A DNA stretch of 64,000 nucleotides. Source: CBDCGS01 sp965216915. Lineage in GTDB: Bacteria > Pseudomonadota > Alphaproteobacteria > UBA828. The stretch is from the NCBI GenBank assembly GCA_965216915.1, contig CBDCGS010000011.1, positions 806,001-870,000 on the forward strand, in the 5' to 3' direction. Below, piece by piece: positions 32,555 through 40,968 of this stretch; the stretch's first letter is position 1, and each line of letters begins with the position of its first letter. Under the pieces are notes generated by a model that saw only the letters and a program-made list of their open reading frames with translations, ran no database searches and was not told where the DNA came from. A program made the position numbers and the translations under genes.

Positions 32555-34606
32555 GTGAGCTTAAGAGTCGCGATCGATACCGGGGGCACCTTCACCGACG
32601 TCGTGGCAATCGACGACGGCTCCGGCACACAATACACGGTCAAAACCCCGAGCACGCCCGCCGACCCCAGCGTCGGCTTGCTCAACGGGCTGGACAAGGT
32701 CGTGCGCGCAGCCGGCATGGAGGCGTCGGCCCTAAGCCAGCTGTTACATGGCTCGACGGTGGCGACCAACGCCGTGCTCGAGCACAAATTCGAGGGCCTT
32801 GGGCTGATCGTCACCCAAGGATTCCGCCATATCATCGAGATCGCCCGCCAATCGGTGCCCGACGGCTACGGCAACTCCTATTTTTGGGTCAAGCCGCCGC
32901 GTCTGGTGCCGCTTCACCTCGTCCGCGAGGTGCCGGGTCGGCTGACCCACGAAGGCGAGGAGTTGACGCCGCTCGACGAAGCCGCCGTGATCGAAGCGGC
33001 GGGATCATTGGTGGAAAACGGTGTTCGCTGCGTCGCGATTTGTCTGCTGCACGCCTATGCCAACGATGTTCACGAACGTCGCGTCGGCGCTCTCATCGAA
33101 GAGCACTATCCTGATCTCCTGGTCTCGCTCTCCTCCGTCGTATTGCCGGAGTATCGCGAATATGAGCGCGCGATGACCACGTTGATCGACGTCATGGTCA
33201 AGCCCTACTGCAAGACCTACCTCGACCGCGCCCACGCCCGCATCCGCGCCGAGGCAGGGGCGGCGCCCTTCCTCATCATGCAGTCCAACGGCGGCGTGGT
33301 AACCAGTGCGAGCGCCGGCGAAAAGCCGGTGACGATGCTGCTCTCGGGACCTGCCGCCGGCGTGCTCGGCGCCACCCACATGGCGAAGCTTGCGGGTTTC
33401 AAGGACATTCTCACCCTCGACGTCGGCGGCACCTCGACCGACGTGTCGCTGGTGGAGAATCTCGAGCCGCGTATGACCAACCATTCGTTCGTCGAGCATT
33501 ATCCGGTCAAGACGCCGATGCTCGACATCGCGACCGTCGGAACCGGCGGCGGTTCCCTTGCCTGGGTCGACGACTACGGTGCGCTCAAAGTGGGCCCGCG
33601 GAGCGCCGGCGCGGATCCCGGGCCGATTTGCTATGGCCGCGGCGGCACATCGCCGACGGTCACCGACGCAGCGGTCGTGCTGGGCCGCCTGCCGAATGCG
33701 CTGGTCGGCGGCGATCTGACCCTCGATATCGGCGCAGCTCGCGCGGCCTATGAGACGCTCGGCAAGCGCTTCGGCCTCACGGCCGAGGAAGCGGCGGCCG
33801 GCGTCTTCGAAATCGCTGCGGCCAACCAGGTGCATGGCATCCGCCAGGTGACCGTGATGAAGGGGCGCGATCCCGGCGCCTACACGCTTGTCGCCTTCGG
33901 TGGCGCGGGCGGCATGTTCGCGGCCGATGTCGCCGATTTTCTCGACATCCGCACGGTGCTCTCGCCGCCCAACCCGGGCAACCTCTCGGCCTTCGGGCTT
34001 CACGTCTCCGACATCAAGCGCGATTACATCCGCACCCTCGTCCGTCGCCAGTCGACCGCCGATGCCGCGGAAATCGAGGAAGCGTGGCGCGCCTTGGAGG
34101 AGCAAGGCGAGAGCGAGATCGTGGCCGAGGGCGTCGCTCCGGATCAGATCACGCTCAGCCGCACGGCCGACGTTCGATATGTCGGCGAGGGACATGAGGT
34201 CCCGGTGCACGTAACCGCTGGCAAAACCGGCACCGCCGCGCTCGACGAGATCTGGCAGCACTTCCACCGGGCCCATGAGGAGATGTTCGGGTTCAGCTAT
34301 GAGGGCGAGCAAGAGGTCGAGCTCGTGAACCTTCGCGTGCAGGCGATCGGTCTGGTTCACCGCCCCCAGATGGCCGCCTCGGACGAGCAGGCCGCACCGC
34401 CCGACCCGATCGACCACCGGTCGGTCTATTGGCGCGGTCTCGGCCAGCGTGACTGCCCGATCTATCGGCGCGAGCGGCTCAAGCCTGGTTATGCACTGGA
34501 CGGCCCTCTGATCGTCGAGGAATATGGCTCGACGGTCGTGGTACCGGCCGCTTGGCGTGTGTCGGCGGACGGATATGGCAACCTGACCTTGGAGAAAACG
34601 ACATGA
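32555..34606 (+). CDS. hyuA: Hydantoinase/oxoprolinase subunit A (HyuA), copy 2
   Basis: 683 residues from the GTG at 32,555, chosen because GGGGAG lies 6 bases upstream; the ATG at 32,525 lies within the operator repeat. The phosphate motif AIDTGGTFTDVVAID, LLHGSTVATNAVLEHKFEG, TMLLSGPAAGVLGATHMAKL, LTLDVGGTSTDVSLV and LVAFGGAGGMFAADVADFL are all there. The family performs ATP-dependent hydrolysis of oxoproline or N-methylhydantoin-type rings, or carboxylation of ketones. It overlaps the next gene by ATGA. In this operon its partner enzymes are a molybdenum hydroxylase and a creatininase-like protein, unlike copy 1, which follows an importer. Confidence 0.9.
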   Translation: MSLRVAIDTGGTFTDVVAIDDGSGTQYTVKTPSTPADPSVGLLNGLDKVVRAAGMEASALSQLLHGSTVATNAVLEHKFEGLGLIVTQGFRHIIEIARQSVPDGYGNSYFWVKPPRLVPLHLVREVPGRLTHEGEELTPLDEAAVIEAAGSLVENGVRCVAICLLHAYANDVHERRVGALIEEHYPDLLVSLSSVVLPEYREYERAMTTLIDVMVKPYCKTYLDRAHARIRAEAGAAPFLIMQSNGGVVTSASAGEKPVTMLLSGPAAGVLGATHMAKLAGFKDILTLDVGGTSTDVSLVENLEPRMTNHSFVEHYPVKTPMLDIATVGTGGGSLAWVDDYGALKVGPRSAGADPGPICYGRGGTSPTVTDAAVVLGRLPNALVGGDLTLDIGAARAAYETLGKRFGLTAEEAAAGVFEIAAANQVHGIRQVTVMKGRDPGAYTLVAFGGAGGMFAADVADFLDIRTVLSPPNPGNLSAFGLHVSDIKRDYIRTLVRRQSTADAAEIEEAWRALEEQGESEIVAEGVAPDQITLSRTADVRYVGEGHEVPVHVTAGKTGTAALDEIWQHFHRAHEEMFGFSYEGEQEVELVNLRVQAIGLVHRPQMAASDEQAAPPDPIDHRSVYWRGLGQRDCPIYRRERLKPGYALDGPLIVEEYGSTVVVPAAWRVSADGYGNLTLEKTT

Positions 34607-36522
34607 GCGACACGCGTCCTACCGTCGGTCCGGTCGAGCTCGAGGTCATCGCGGGCACTGTGCGGTCGGCGGAACTCGAGATCGAGGCCGCTGTCGAGCG
34701 CACCTCACGCTCGCCGATGATCCGCGATCAGCACGACTATCGGGTCGCGCTGTTCGACGCACGCGGCCGCAAGCTCACGGGCCGCTCCTACTCGGCGCTG
34801 GTGGAGCCGGTTTTCGAGTTTTTCGACGGCGACATCCATCCGGGCGACGTGTTCTTCTGGAACGACCCCTACAACAGCGCCGGCGGCATCGGCCACGTCC
34901 CCGACCTTTGCACCTCGGTGCCGATTTTCTACGGCGAACGGCTCATCGGCTTCAGCCAGGTGTTTGGCCATCACGACGATGTCGGCGGCTCGGTGCCGGG
35001 CAGTCTCCCGGTGCACGCGACGGACATGTGGCAGGAGGGTCTCGTCGTTCCGCCCATCAAGCTCTACGAGCGCGGCACGCTCAACGAGGCTGCCTATCGC
35101 ATCATCGAGCGCAACTCGCGGCTCTCAGCGCACCTCAAGGGCGACATCGATGCCGAGATCGGCGCCGCGCGCCTCGGTTCGAACCGGATCGAGGCGCTGG
35201 CGGCCCGCTATGGTGTCGACGCGCTCGAGGCGGCGTTTGACGCGATCATCGAGAATTGCACGCGGACCCTCCGCGAGGAGCTGCTGCCGAAGATCGCCGA
35301 CGGCGTCTACACCTGGGAAGACTATATCGAGGGTGACGGCGTCGATGCGCCGCGCATGCACGCGCTGCGGCTCACGATGACCAAGACGCCTGAGAAGATC
35401 ATCCTCGACTTCAACGGCACCGACCCGGAAGCGAAAGGCCCGATCAACTGGGCGATCGACTATTGCGAGGGTCGGTTCGCGCGAAAGTGGATGGCACCCG
35501 TGCTGCGCTCTCTGGCCGATTCGCCCGAGCGGGCGGCCGAGATCGACATGAACGAGGGCGTGCTGGACGTGATCGACGTGGTGTTCCCGCCAAAGGGCTC
35601 CCTCGTCACGCCGACGTTCGGCAAGCCGACCGGCCTTCGTTTCTTCATCCTCCTCCGCTCGCTTGGCGTGTTCGCCGCCTGCCTCTCCAAAGCCACCGGC
35701 GGGCGCATGCCGGCGGATCACGAGACAATCCGAATTTGGGGCCTGCACGGCGGCAAGACCGCGGACGATTTCTTCCTCTTCCGCGAGGTTTTGGGCGGTG
35801 GCGGGCCGGGCCGCCCGTGGGCCGACGGCAGCGACGTCGTCCACATTGTGCCGAACTCGCGCAACCTGCCGGCCGAGTTCTCCGAGCAGCGCTACCCGGT
35901 GCGTGTCGAGCGCCTCGCGCTCGCGACCGATTCGGGCGGGCCGGGCTATCGCCGCGGCGGCTTCGGTTACGACAAGCGGATTCGCGTGCTTTCGGACTCG
36001 AAGCTTCTGTCGAATGCCGACCGTGCCTTGCTGCACACCTATGGCGTCAACGGTGGCAAGCACGGCGCGACCTATTCGATCGCCGTCGAGACAGGCGACG
36101 GCGCGGTGCAACCGATTGACGGCATGGCCGACAACATCGCGGTCGAGGCCGATTCCATCGTGCGCGTGACGACCACGGGTGGCGGTGGCTGGGGCGATCC
36201 GCTCGATCGGGAGCCCGAAGCGGTGCGTTACGACGTGACCTGCGGCTTGGTGTCGGAAGACGCGGCACGCGAGGCCTACGGCGTGGCGCTGATCAAGCAG
36301 GGCACCGGCTATCGCGTCGACGAGAACGAAACAACCGCACTCCGCGCGCGGTTGAGGAGCAACCGCGATCACCTTCCGATGTTCGACCGAGGCCCCTACT
36401 ACGAGACCATGAACGCAAAGGGTGCGATCGCCCGGCCCGCTGACTGGGACGACCCGGACCAAGGCTGGAACGCGACCGGGCAGGACGATGAAACCGCCGC
36501 TCTTCACGTACATCGCTCCTGA
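34603..36522 (+). CDS. hyuB: Hydantoinase/oxoprolinase subunit B (HyuB), copy 2
   Basis: 639 residues. The start ATG overlaps the stop of hyuA (ATGA). Landmarks are VELEVIAGTVRSAELEIEAA, RDQHDYRVALFDARGRKLTG, WNDPYNSAGGIGHVPDL, FGHHDDVGGSVPGSLPVHA, DSGGPGYRRGGFGYDKRIRV and TTGGGGWGDPLDREPEAV. It forms the ATP-dependent amidohydrolase with HyuA. The last 35 bases overlap the start of the FAD subunit gene, so translation of the whole operon is chained. The protein is only distantly similar to copy 1 at 17,385, consistent with different substrates. Confidence 0.9.
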   Translation: MSDTRPTVGPVELEVIAGTVRSAELEIEAAVERTSRSPMIRDQHDYRVALFDARGRKLTGRSYSALVEPVFEFFDGDIHPGDVFFWNDPYNSAGGIGHVPDLCTSVPIFYGERLIGFSQVFGHHDDVGGSVPGSLPVHATDMWQEGLVVPPIKLYERGTLNEAAYRIIERNSRLSAHLKGDIDAEIGAARLGSNRIEALAARYGVDALEAAFDAIIENCTRTLREELLPKIADGVYTWEDYIEGDGVDAPRMHALRLTMTKTPEKIILDFNGTDPEAKGPINWAIDYCEGRFARKWMAPVLRSLADSPERAAEIDMNEGVLDVIDVVFPPKGSLVTPTFGKPTGLRFFILLRSLGVFAACLSKATGGRMPADHETIRIWGLHGGKTADDFFLFREVLGGGGPGRPWADGSDVVHIVPNSRNLPAEFSEQRYPVRVERLALATDSGGPGYRRGGFGYDKRIRVLSDSKLLSNADRALLHTYGVNGGKHGATYSIAVETGDGAVQPIDGMADNIAVEADSIVRVTTTGGGGWGDPLDREPEAVRYDVTCGLVSEDAAREAYGVALIKQGTGYRVDENETTALRARLRSNRDHLPMFDRGPYYETMNAKGAIARPADWDDPDQGWNATGQDDETAALHVHRS

Positions 36523-37366
36523 GACCATCGAAGACGCCGTCGCCGCGCGCGCCGCGCACGAGGAGAGCGTGGTGCTCGCGGGCGGGCAGAGCCTGGTCCC
36601 GACGCTCAACTTTCGTATCGCGGCACCGGACGCGCTGATCGACTTGAGCCATATTCCGGGGCTCGATCGCCTGTCGGTCGACGACAGTGCGATCCGTGTC
36701 GGCCCGATGGTCCGCCAGCGTAAGGTCGAGCGCGACGACGCCGTCCACGCCGCGAACCCATTGCTTCGCGAGACGCTGCGCCATGTCGCACACATCCCGA
36801 TCCGCAACCGCGGCACCGTGGTCGGCAGCTTGGCGCACGCGGATGCGGCGGCGGAGTTGCCCGCGCTGCTCGTCGCAACCGGCGGCTCGCTGGTCGTGCA
36901 GGGGCCGAACGGCACCCGCGAGATCGCCGCGGAGGATCTTTACGCGTTTCACCTCACGACCAATCTCGCGCCCGACGAGATCGCGATCGAGGCACGCATC
37001 CCCGTGCTGCCTCCGCGCACCGGCTGGTCATTCGATGAGTTCACCCGGCGGCATGGCGATTATGCGATCGCGGGCATTTGCGCGCTCATCACGGTCGGCA
37101 AAGGCGGCGACTGCGCGGCGGCGCGCCTTGCCGCTTGTGGAATTGCCGCGAAGCCGACACGTCTCGCCGACGCCGAAGCCTGCCTCGTCGGCACCGCGCT
37201 CGACGCGGCCGCGATCGATGCGGCGGCCGAGGCCGCGCGCACGGCTGTCACCGCGGCCGACGACATTCAGGCGAGCAATGCGTTTCGCAAGCATTTGACG
37301 GCGGGGCTCGTGAAAGAAGGCGTCGCCCGCGCCACGATGCGCGCACGCGAAAGGATGGGGTCATGA
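36488..37366 (+). CDS. Molybdenum hydroxylase FAD-binding subunit (CoxM-like)
   Basis: 292 residues from the ATG at 36,488, overlapping the end of hyuB by 35 bases. The two FAD-binding motifs of the xanthine-oxidase medium subunit are visible: AGGQSLVPTLNFRIAAPDAL and RNRGTVVGSLAHADAAAELP. EFTRRHGDYAIAGICALI is the CO-dehydrogenase-type C-terminal domain start. The subunit carries electrons from the iron-sulfur subunit to the acceptor. Stop and next start overlap by ATGA. The arrangement M-S-L matches cox operons, but the catalytic loop of the large subunit shows it is not a CO dehydrogenase. Confidence 0.9.
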   Translation: MKPPLFTYIAPETIEDAVAARAAHEESVVLAGGQSLVPTLNFRIAAPDALIDLSHIPGLDRLSVDDSAIRVGPMVRQRKVERDDAVHAANPLLRETLRHVAHIPIRNRGTVVGSLAHADAAAELPALLVATGGSLVVQGPNGTREIAAEDLYAFHLTTNLAPDEIAIEARIPVLPPRTGWSFDEFTRRHGDYAIAGICALITVGKGGDCAAARLAACGIAAKPTRLADAEACLVGTALDAAAIDAAAEAARTAVTAADDIQASNAFRKHLTAGLVKEGVARATMRARERMGS

Positions 37367-37905
37367 CCCGGCGCCGTCCCCTCCGCACGAAAATTGCGCC
37401 ACAAAGCGAGGATGCGACCCGCGCCGTGCGCATGACGGTGAACGGCGAGGCGGTCGAGCGCACGGTGAGCATACGCATGCTGCTCAGCGATTTTCTTCGC
37501 CACGAGCTTGGCCTGACGGGCACGCATGTGGGCTGCGAGCATGGCGTCTGTGGCTGCTGCACGGTGATCCTCGATGGCGTTTCCGCGCGGAGCTGCCTCA
37601 CCTTCGCCGTTCAAGCCGACGGTGCGACGGTGCGCACGATCGAGGGATTGGCCGCGCCCGATGGCACGCTGCATCCCGTCCAGCAAGCCTTTCGCGATTG
37701 CCACGCATTGCAATGTGGCTACTGCACGCCCGGCTTCGTGATGGCGATCGTCAACTATCTCGAGGAAACCGGCGCGCCCGAGATGGACGAAGCGGAAATC
37801 CGCGAGGTGCTCTCCGGCAATCTCTGCCGCTGCACCGGGTACCAGAACATCGTCGCCGCCGTCGCCGAGGCGGCACGCCGGATGCGGGACGGGGAGGCCG
37901 GCTGA
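37363..37905 (+). CDS. Molybdenum hydroxylase 2Fe-2S subunit (CoxS-like)
   Basis: 180 residues. Two [2Fe-2S] clusters are encoded: the plant-type one with Cys58, Cys63, Cys66 and Cys78 (GCEHGVCGCCTVILDG), and the four-helix one with Cys118, Cys121, Cys155 and Cys157 (LQCGYCTPGF and NLCRCTGYQN). The N-terminus is about 20 residues longer than in most family members and basic (MTRRRPLRTKIAPQSED). If the true start were the Met at residue 24 the protein would have the usual size, but the ATGA overlap with the FAD subunit favours the start given. It passes electrons from the molybdenum site to FAD. Confidence 0.9.
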   Translation: MTRRRPLRTKIAPQSEDATRAVRMTVNGEAVERTVSIRMLLSDFLRHELGLTGTHVGCEHGVCGCCTVILDGVSARSCLTFAVQADGATVRTIEGLAAPDGTLHPVQQAFRDCHALQCGYCTPGFVMAIVNYLEETGAPEMDEAEIREVLSGNLCRCTGYQNIVAAVAEAARRMRDGEAG

Positions 37906-37906
37906 C

Positions 37907-40312
37907 ATGGCAACGCGTATGTTCGGCGCGCCGGTGCAACGCAACATCGACCCGCGCCTGCTGCGCGGCGAGGGTGCCTATGTCGATGACATTCCGCTCG
38001 AGGGCGCGCTCCACGCAGCGTTTCTCAGAAGCCCCTTTCCGCGTGCGCGCATCACGGCCCTCGATGTCACCGCAGCGCGCGCGCACCCGGCCGTGGCCGC
38101 CGTCTACACCTGCGACGATATCGGCGATCTCGACCGAGCGTTCCCGCTCCTGATCCCGCACCCATCGTTGATCGGCGGCCGCACGCAACGCCCGCTCGCG
38201 CGCGACGACGTCTATTACGTCGGACAGGCGATCGCGATGGTGGTCGCCGCCGACCGCTACAGCGCTGAGGACGCGCTGCGCCTGATCGAGGTCGACTACG
38301 AGCCCCTCGATGCGACGATGGATCTCGACGCCGCCATCGCCGACGACGCCCATCTGGTTCATCCTGACGTGCCCAACAATATCGCAGCCCAGCTCGTGCA
38401 AACCTCGGGCGATGCCGACGACGCGTTCGCGCGCGCCGATCACGTCACCCGCATCCGTGTGCAGGTTGATCGCAGCACCGCAGCACCCATGGAATGCCGC
38501 GCGGTGGCCGCGCGCTTCGACACGGTGACCGGCGAGTTGACGCTCTGGGACGGGACCCAAGCACCGATCGCCATCCGTGGCGGCCTCGCGGCGCTCTTCG
38601 AGCTCGACGAGGACAAAGTGCGGGTGATCGCCCCCGACGTCGGCGGCGGGTTCGGCCAGAAGATCATGCTGTTCTATCCCGATGAGGTGCTGGTGCCGCT
38701 CGCGGCAATGGAACTCGGCCGGCCGGTCAAATTTATCGAGGACCGGCAGGAAAATTTCCTCGCGTCCAACCAGGAGCGCACGCAGATCCATGAGATCGCG
38801 CTCGCCGCCACGAGGGACGGCGAAGTCATCGGCCTGCGCGACAGCTTCTTGCATGACACGGGCGCGTTCATCCCCTATGGCATCGCAGTGGCGCAGGTCG
38901 CGTCGACCTCGATCGCCGGCCCCTACCGCATTCCCAATATCTGGGTGGAGTTTAAGGCGGTCTACACGCCGACCACGCCGGTCTCGCCCTACCGCGGCTG
39001 CGGCCGGCCGCAGGCCTGCTTCGCGGTCGAGCGCGCGATGGATCAGCTCGCCGACGAGCTCGGCATCGATCGTTTCGAGATCCGCCGGCGCAACTTCATC
39101 GAACCGAACGACTTCCCCTACAAACGGGACGGTTTGATGTTCGCGGACGGCCTCGCCGTGACCTATGACAGCGGCGAGTACGAGAAGGCGATGCAGCTCG
39201 CGCTGGACGCGATCGATGTTCCCGCCTTTCGGCAAGAGCAGGCAGCAGCCCAAGCCGAAGGGCGCTATCTCGGCCTCGGCTTCGCCTTCTATGTCGAGGG
39301 CACGGGGCTCGGCCCCTATGAAGGCGGCCACGTGCGCATCCATCCGATCACCGGCAAGGTCTACGTCAACACCGGTCTCACGACGCAGGGCCAAGGGCAC
39401 GACACCGTGTTCGCCCAGATCGTCTCCGACCAGCTCGGCGTCCCCGTTGAGGACGTCATCGTCGTCGAAGGCGACACGCAGGTGTACGACTGGGGCGTTG
39501 CGACCTTTGCGAGCCGGGCGGCGGTCTGCTCCGGCAACGCGATCCACCGCGCGTCGGCGAAAGCGCGCACGCAGGTGCTGGCACTCGCGTCGGAGATGTT
39601 CGAGGCCGCCGAAGAGGATATCGAGCTTGGCGACGGCAAGGTCTGGGTCAAAGGCGTCGAGGATCGCTCCGTGACGCTCGCCGAGATCGCGACGCTCGCG
39701 AACCCGCTCCGCTACGGCTTTAGCAAGGCGAGCGAGACCGCGACCCAATTCGCGCCCGCCGCGCGTCACGACAGGCCGCCGCTCGATGAAGGCAAGCATC
39801 CGGGGATCGAGGCGACCGAGTATTACAGCCCCCCCTACGCGACATGGTCCTATGGTTGCCACACCGCGATCGTCGAGGTCGACCCGGTGCGTTGCACCGT
39901 CGCCTTCAAGCGGTATCTCTGCGTGCATGACTGCGGCAAGATGATCAATCCGACCATCGTCGAGGGACAGGTCACCGGCGGTCTCGCCCAAGGCATCGGC
40001 GGCGCGTTCTACGAGCGCATCGAGTATGACGAGGACGGCAACCCCCGGAACGCGAGCTTCATGGACTTTCTGATGCCTTATGCGACCGAGGTGCCGTCGG
40101 TCGAGATGATCCACCTCGAGACACCCTCGCCGCTGAACCCGCTCGGCGTGAAGGGAGTCGGCGAGGCTGGGTGCATCCCGGTTGCGGCCGTACTCGCGGG
40201 CGCGGTCGAGGATGCACTGCGGCCGCTCGGTGTCGCGCCGTTCCGCCACGCGCCGCTTAGCCCCACGATGATCTACGAGGCCATCGCCAACGCCGGCGAG
40301 GCCGCCGCCTAA
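37907..40312 (+). CDS. Molybdenum hydroxylase large subunit, Mo-cofactor binding (CoxL/XDH-like)
   Basis: 801 residues, start 1 bp after the previous stop. It has the aldehyde oxidase/xanthine dehydrogenase domains: RPLARDDVYYVGQAIAMVVA, GTQAPIAIRGGLAALFELDE, APDVGGGFGQKIMLFYPDE and the active-site loop PYRGCGRPQ (residues 361-369). The catalytic Glu753 is in GVKGVGEAG. CO dehydrogenases carry AYxCSFR in the loop and form-II enzymes AYRGAGR. Here Cys365 replaces Ala, a form-II-like variant. Likely reaction: hydroxylation of an N-heterocycle or aldehyde with water as oxygen source. It is followed by a CoxG-like gene 20 bp downstream. Confidence 0.9.
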   Translation: MATRMFGAPVQRNIDPRLLRGEGAYVDDIPLEGALHAAFLRSPFPRARITALDVTAARAHPAVAAVYTCDDIGDLDRAFPLLIPHPSLIGGRTQRPLARDDVYYVGQAIAMVVAADRYSAEDALRLIEVDYEPLDATMDLDAAIADDAHLVHPDVPNNIAAQLVQTSGDADDAFARADHVTRIRVQVDRSTAAPMECRAVAARFDTVTGELTLWDGTQAPIAIRGGLAALFELDEDKVRVIAPDVGGGFGQKIMLFYPDEVLVPLAAMELGRPVKFIEDRQENFLASNQERTQIHEIALAATRDGEVIGLRDSFLHDTGAFIPYGIAVAQVASTSIAGPYRIPNIWVEFKAVYTPTTPVSPYRGCGRPQACFAVERAMDQLADELGIDRFEIRRRNFIEPNDFPYKRDGLMFADGLAVTYDSGEYEKAMQLALDAIDVPAFRQEQAAAQAEGRYLGLGFAFYVEGTGLGPYEGGHVRIHPITGKVYVNTGLTTQGQGHDTVFAQIVSDQLGVPVEDVIVVEGDTQVYDWGVATFASRAAVCSGNAIHRASAKARTQVLALASEMFEAAEEDIELGDGKVWVKGVEDRSVTLAEIATLANPLRYGFSKASETATQFAPAARHDRPPLDEGKHPGIEATEYYSPPYATWSYGCHTAIVEVDPVRCTVAFKRYLCVHDCGKMINPTIVEGQVTGGLAQGIGGAFYERIEYDEDGNPRNASFMDFLMPYATEVPSVEMIHLETPSPLNPLGVKGVGEAGCIPVAAVLAGAVEDALRPLGVAPFRHAPLSPTMIYEAIANAGEAAA

Positions 40313-40332
40313 CCCGTTCCAAGGTCGCGCCG

Positions 40333-40956
40333 ATGCCCCAGGTCACGGAGACGTTCTCGGTCGATCAACCCGCCGATGCGGTATGGGATTTTCTTCAGGA
40401 TGTCCCCCAGGTCGTCACTTGCATGCCGGGGCTTGAGCTGCTCGATCAGCCAAGCCCAAACACGTACCGCGGCAAGATTCGCGTGAAGCTCGGGCCGGTC
40501 TCGGCTGCATTCGAGGGCGAGGCCACAATCGTCGAGACGGACGAAGCGGCTCACCGCGCGCGGATCGAATCGAAAGGTGCCGACAAACGCGGCGGGAGCC
40601 GCGCAACCGCGGCCGTCACCTATTGGCTGACGGGGGACGACGGGACCGCGACGGTCCACATCGAAGGCGACATCAAGCTGACCGGTGCACTCGCGCAACT
40701 GGGCCGGACCGGAATCGTCGCGGACGTCGCGAGCCATTTGATCGCGCAATTTGCCGACGCGCTTCGCAACAAGCTCGCTGCGCAGGCACCGGCCGTCCAG
40801 CCCACCGCCGCGGCTCCGGCGGAGACCCCCGCTTCCGGGGGCACGGGGGAGCCGGCGGCGTTCCGTGCGGAGGGCCTTGTCTTCCGCCTTCTTTGGCGTC
40901 GGCTAACCCGTTTGTTCGGCTTTGTGCTGCGTCCTTTCGCGCGCCGCACGTCGTAG
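40333..40956 (+). CDS. CoxG-like SRPBCC-domain protein
   Basis: 207 residues. Residues 1 to about 150 form an SRPBCC domain: VTETFSVDQPADAVWDFLQD, VVTCMPGLELLDQPSPNTYR, GKIRVKLGPVSAAFEGEATI and ADVASHLIAQFADALRNKLA. A Pro/Ala-rich linker is followed by a basic amphipathic tail (FRLLWRRLTRLFGFVLRPF) that probably holds the protein to the membrane, as reported for CoxG of Oligotropha. Such proteins accompany molybdenum hydroxylases and have been linked to membrane attachment and delivery of electrons to the quinone pool. Its place after the large subunit supports that role. Confidence 0.85.
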   Translation: MPQVTETFSVDQPADAVWDFLQDVPQVVTCMPGLELLDQPSPNTYRGKIRVKLGPVSAAFEGEATIVETDEAAHRARIESKGADKRGGSRATAAVTYWLTGDDGTATVHIEGDIKLTGALAQLGRTGIVADVASHLIAQFADALRNKLAAQAPAVQPTAAAPAETPASGGTGEPAAFRAEGLVFRLLWRRLTRLFGFVLRPFARRTS

Positions 40957-40968
40957 GAGTTGAGGGCC

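Noticed and set aside
33005..34417. A 470-codon minus-strand frame opposite hyuA copy 2
   Set aside because: Low-complexity composition without motifs, lying entirely within a gene with complete HyuA landmarks.
35125..36915. A 596-codon minus-strand frame across hyuB copy 2 and the FAD subunit gene
   Set aside because: It crosses two real genes, has no motif and shows only antisense-type composition.
37751..40249. An 832-codon open frame on the minus strand opposite the Mo-subunit gene
   Set aside because: Its translation is rich in Arg, His, Asp and Val with no domain pattern, and it mirrors the codon structure of the well-supported plus-strand gene. It is a GC-driven antisense frame.
36488..40956. 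Assignment of the Cox-like genes as a carbon monoxide dehydrogenase
   Set aside because: The large subunit has PYRGCGR instead of AYxCSFR at the active site, so it is not a form-I CO dehydrogenase.
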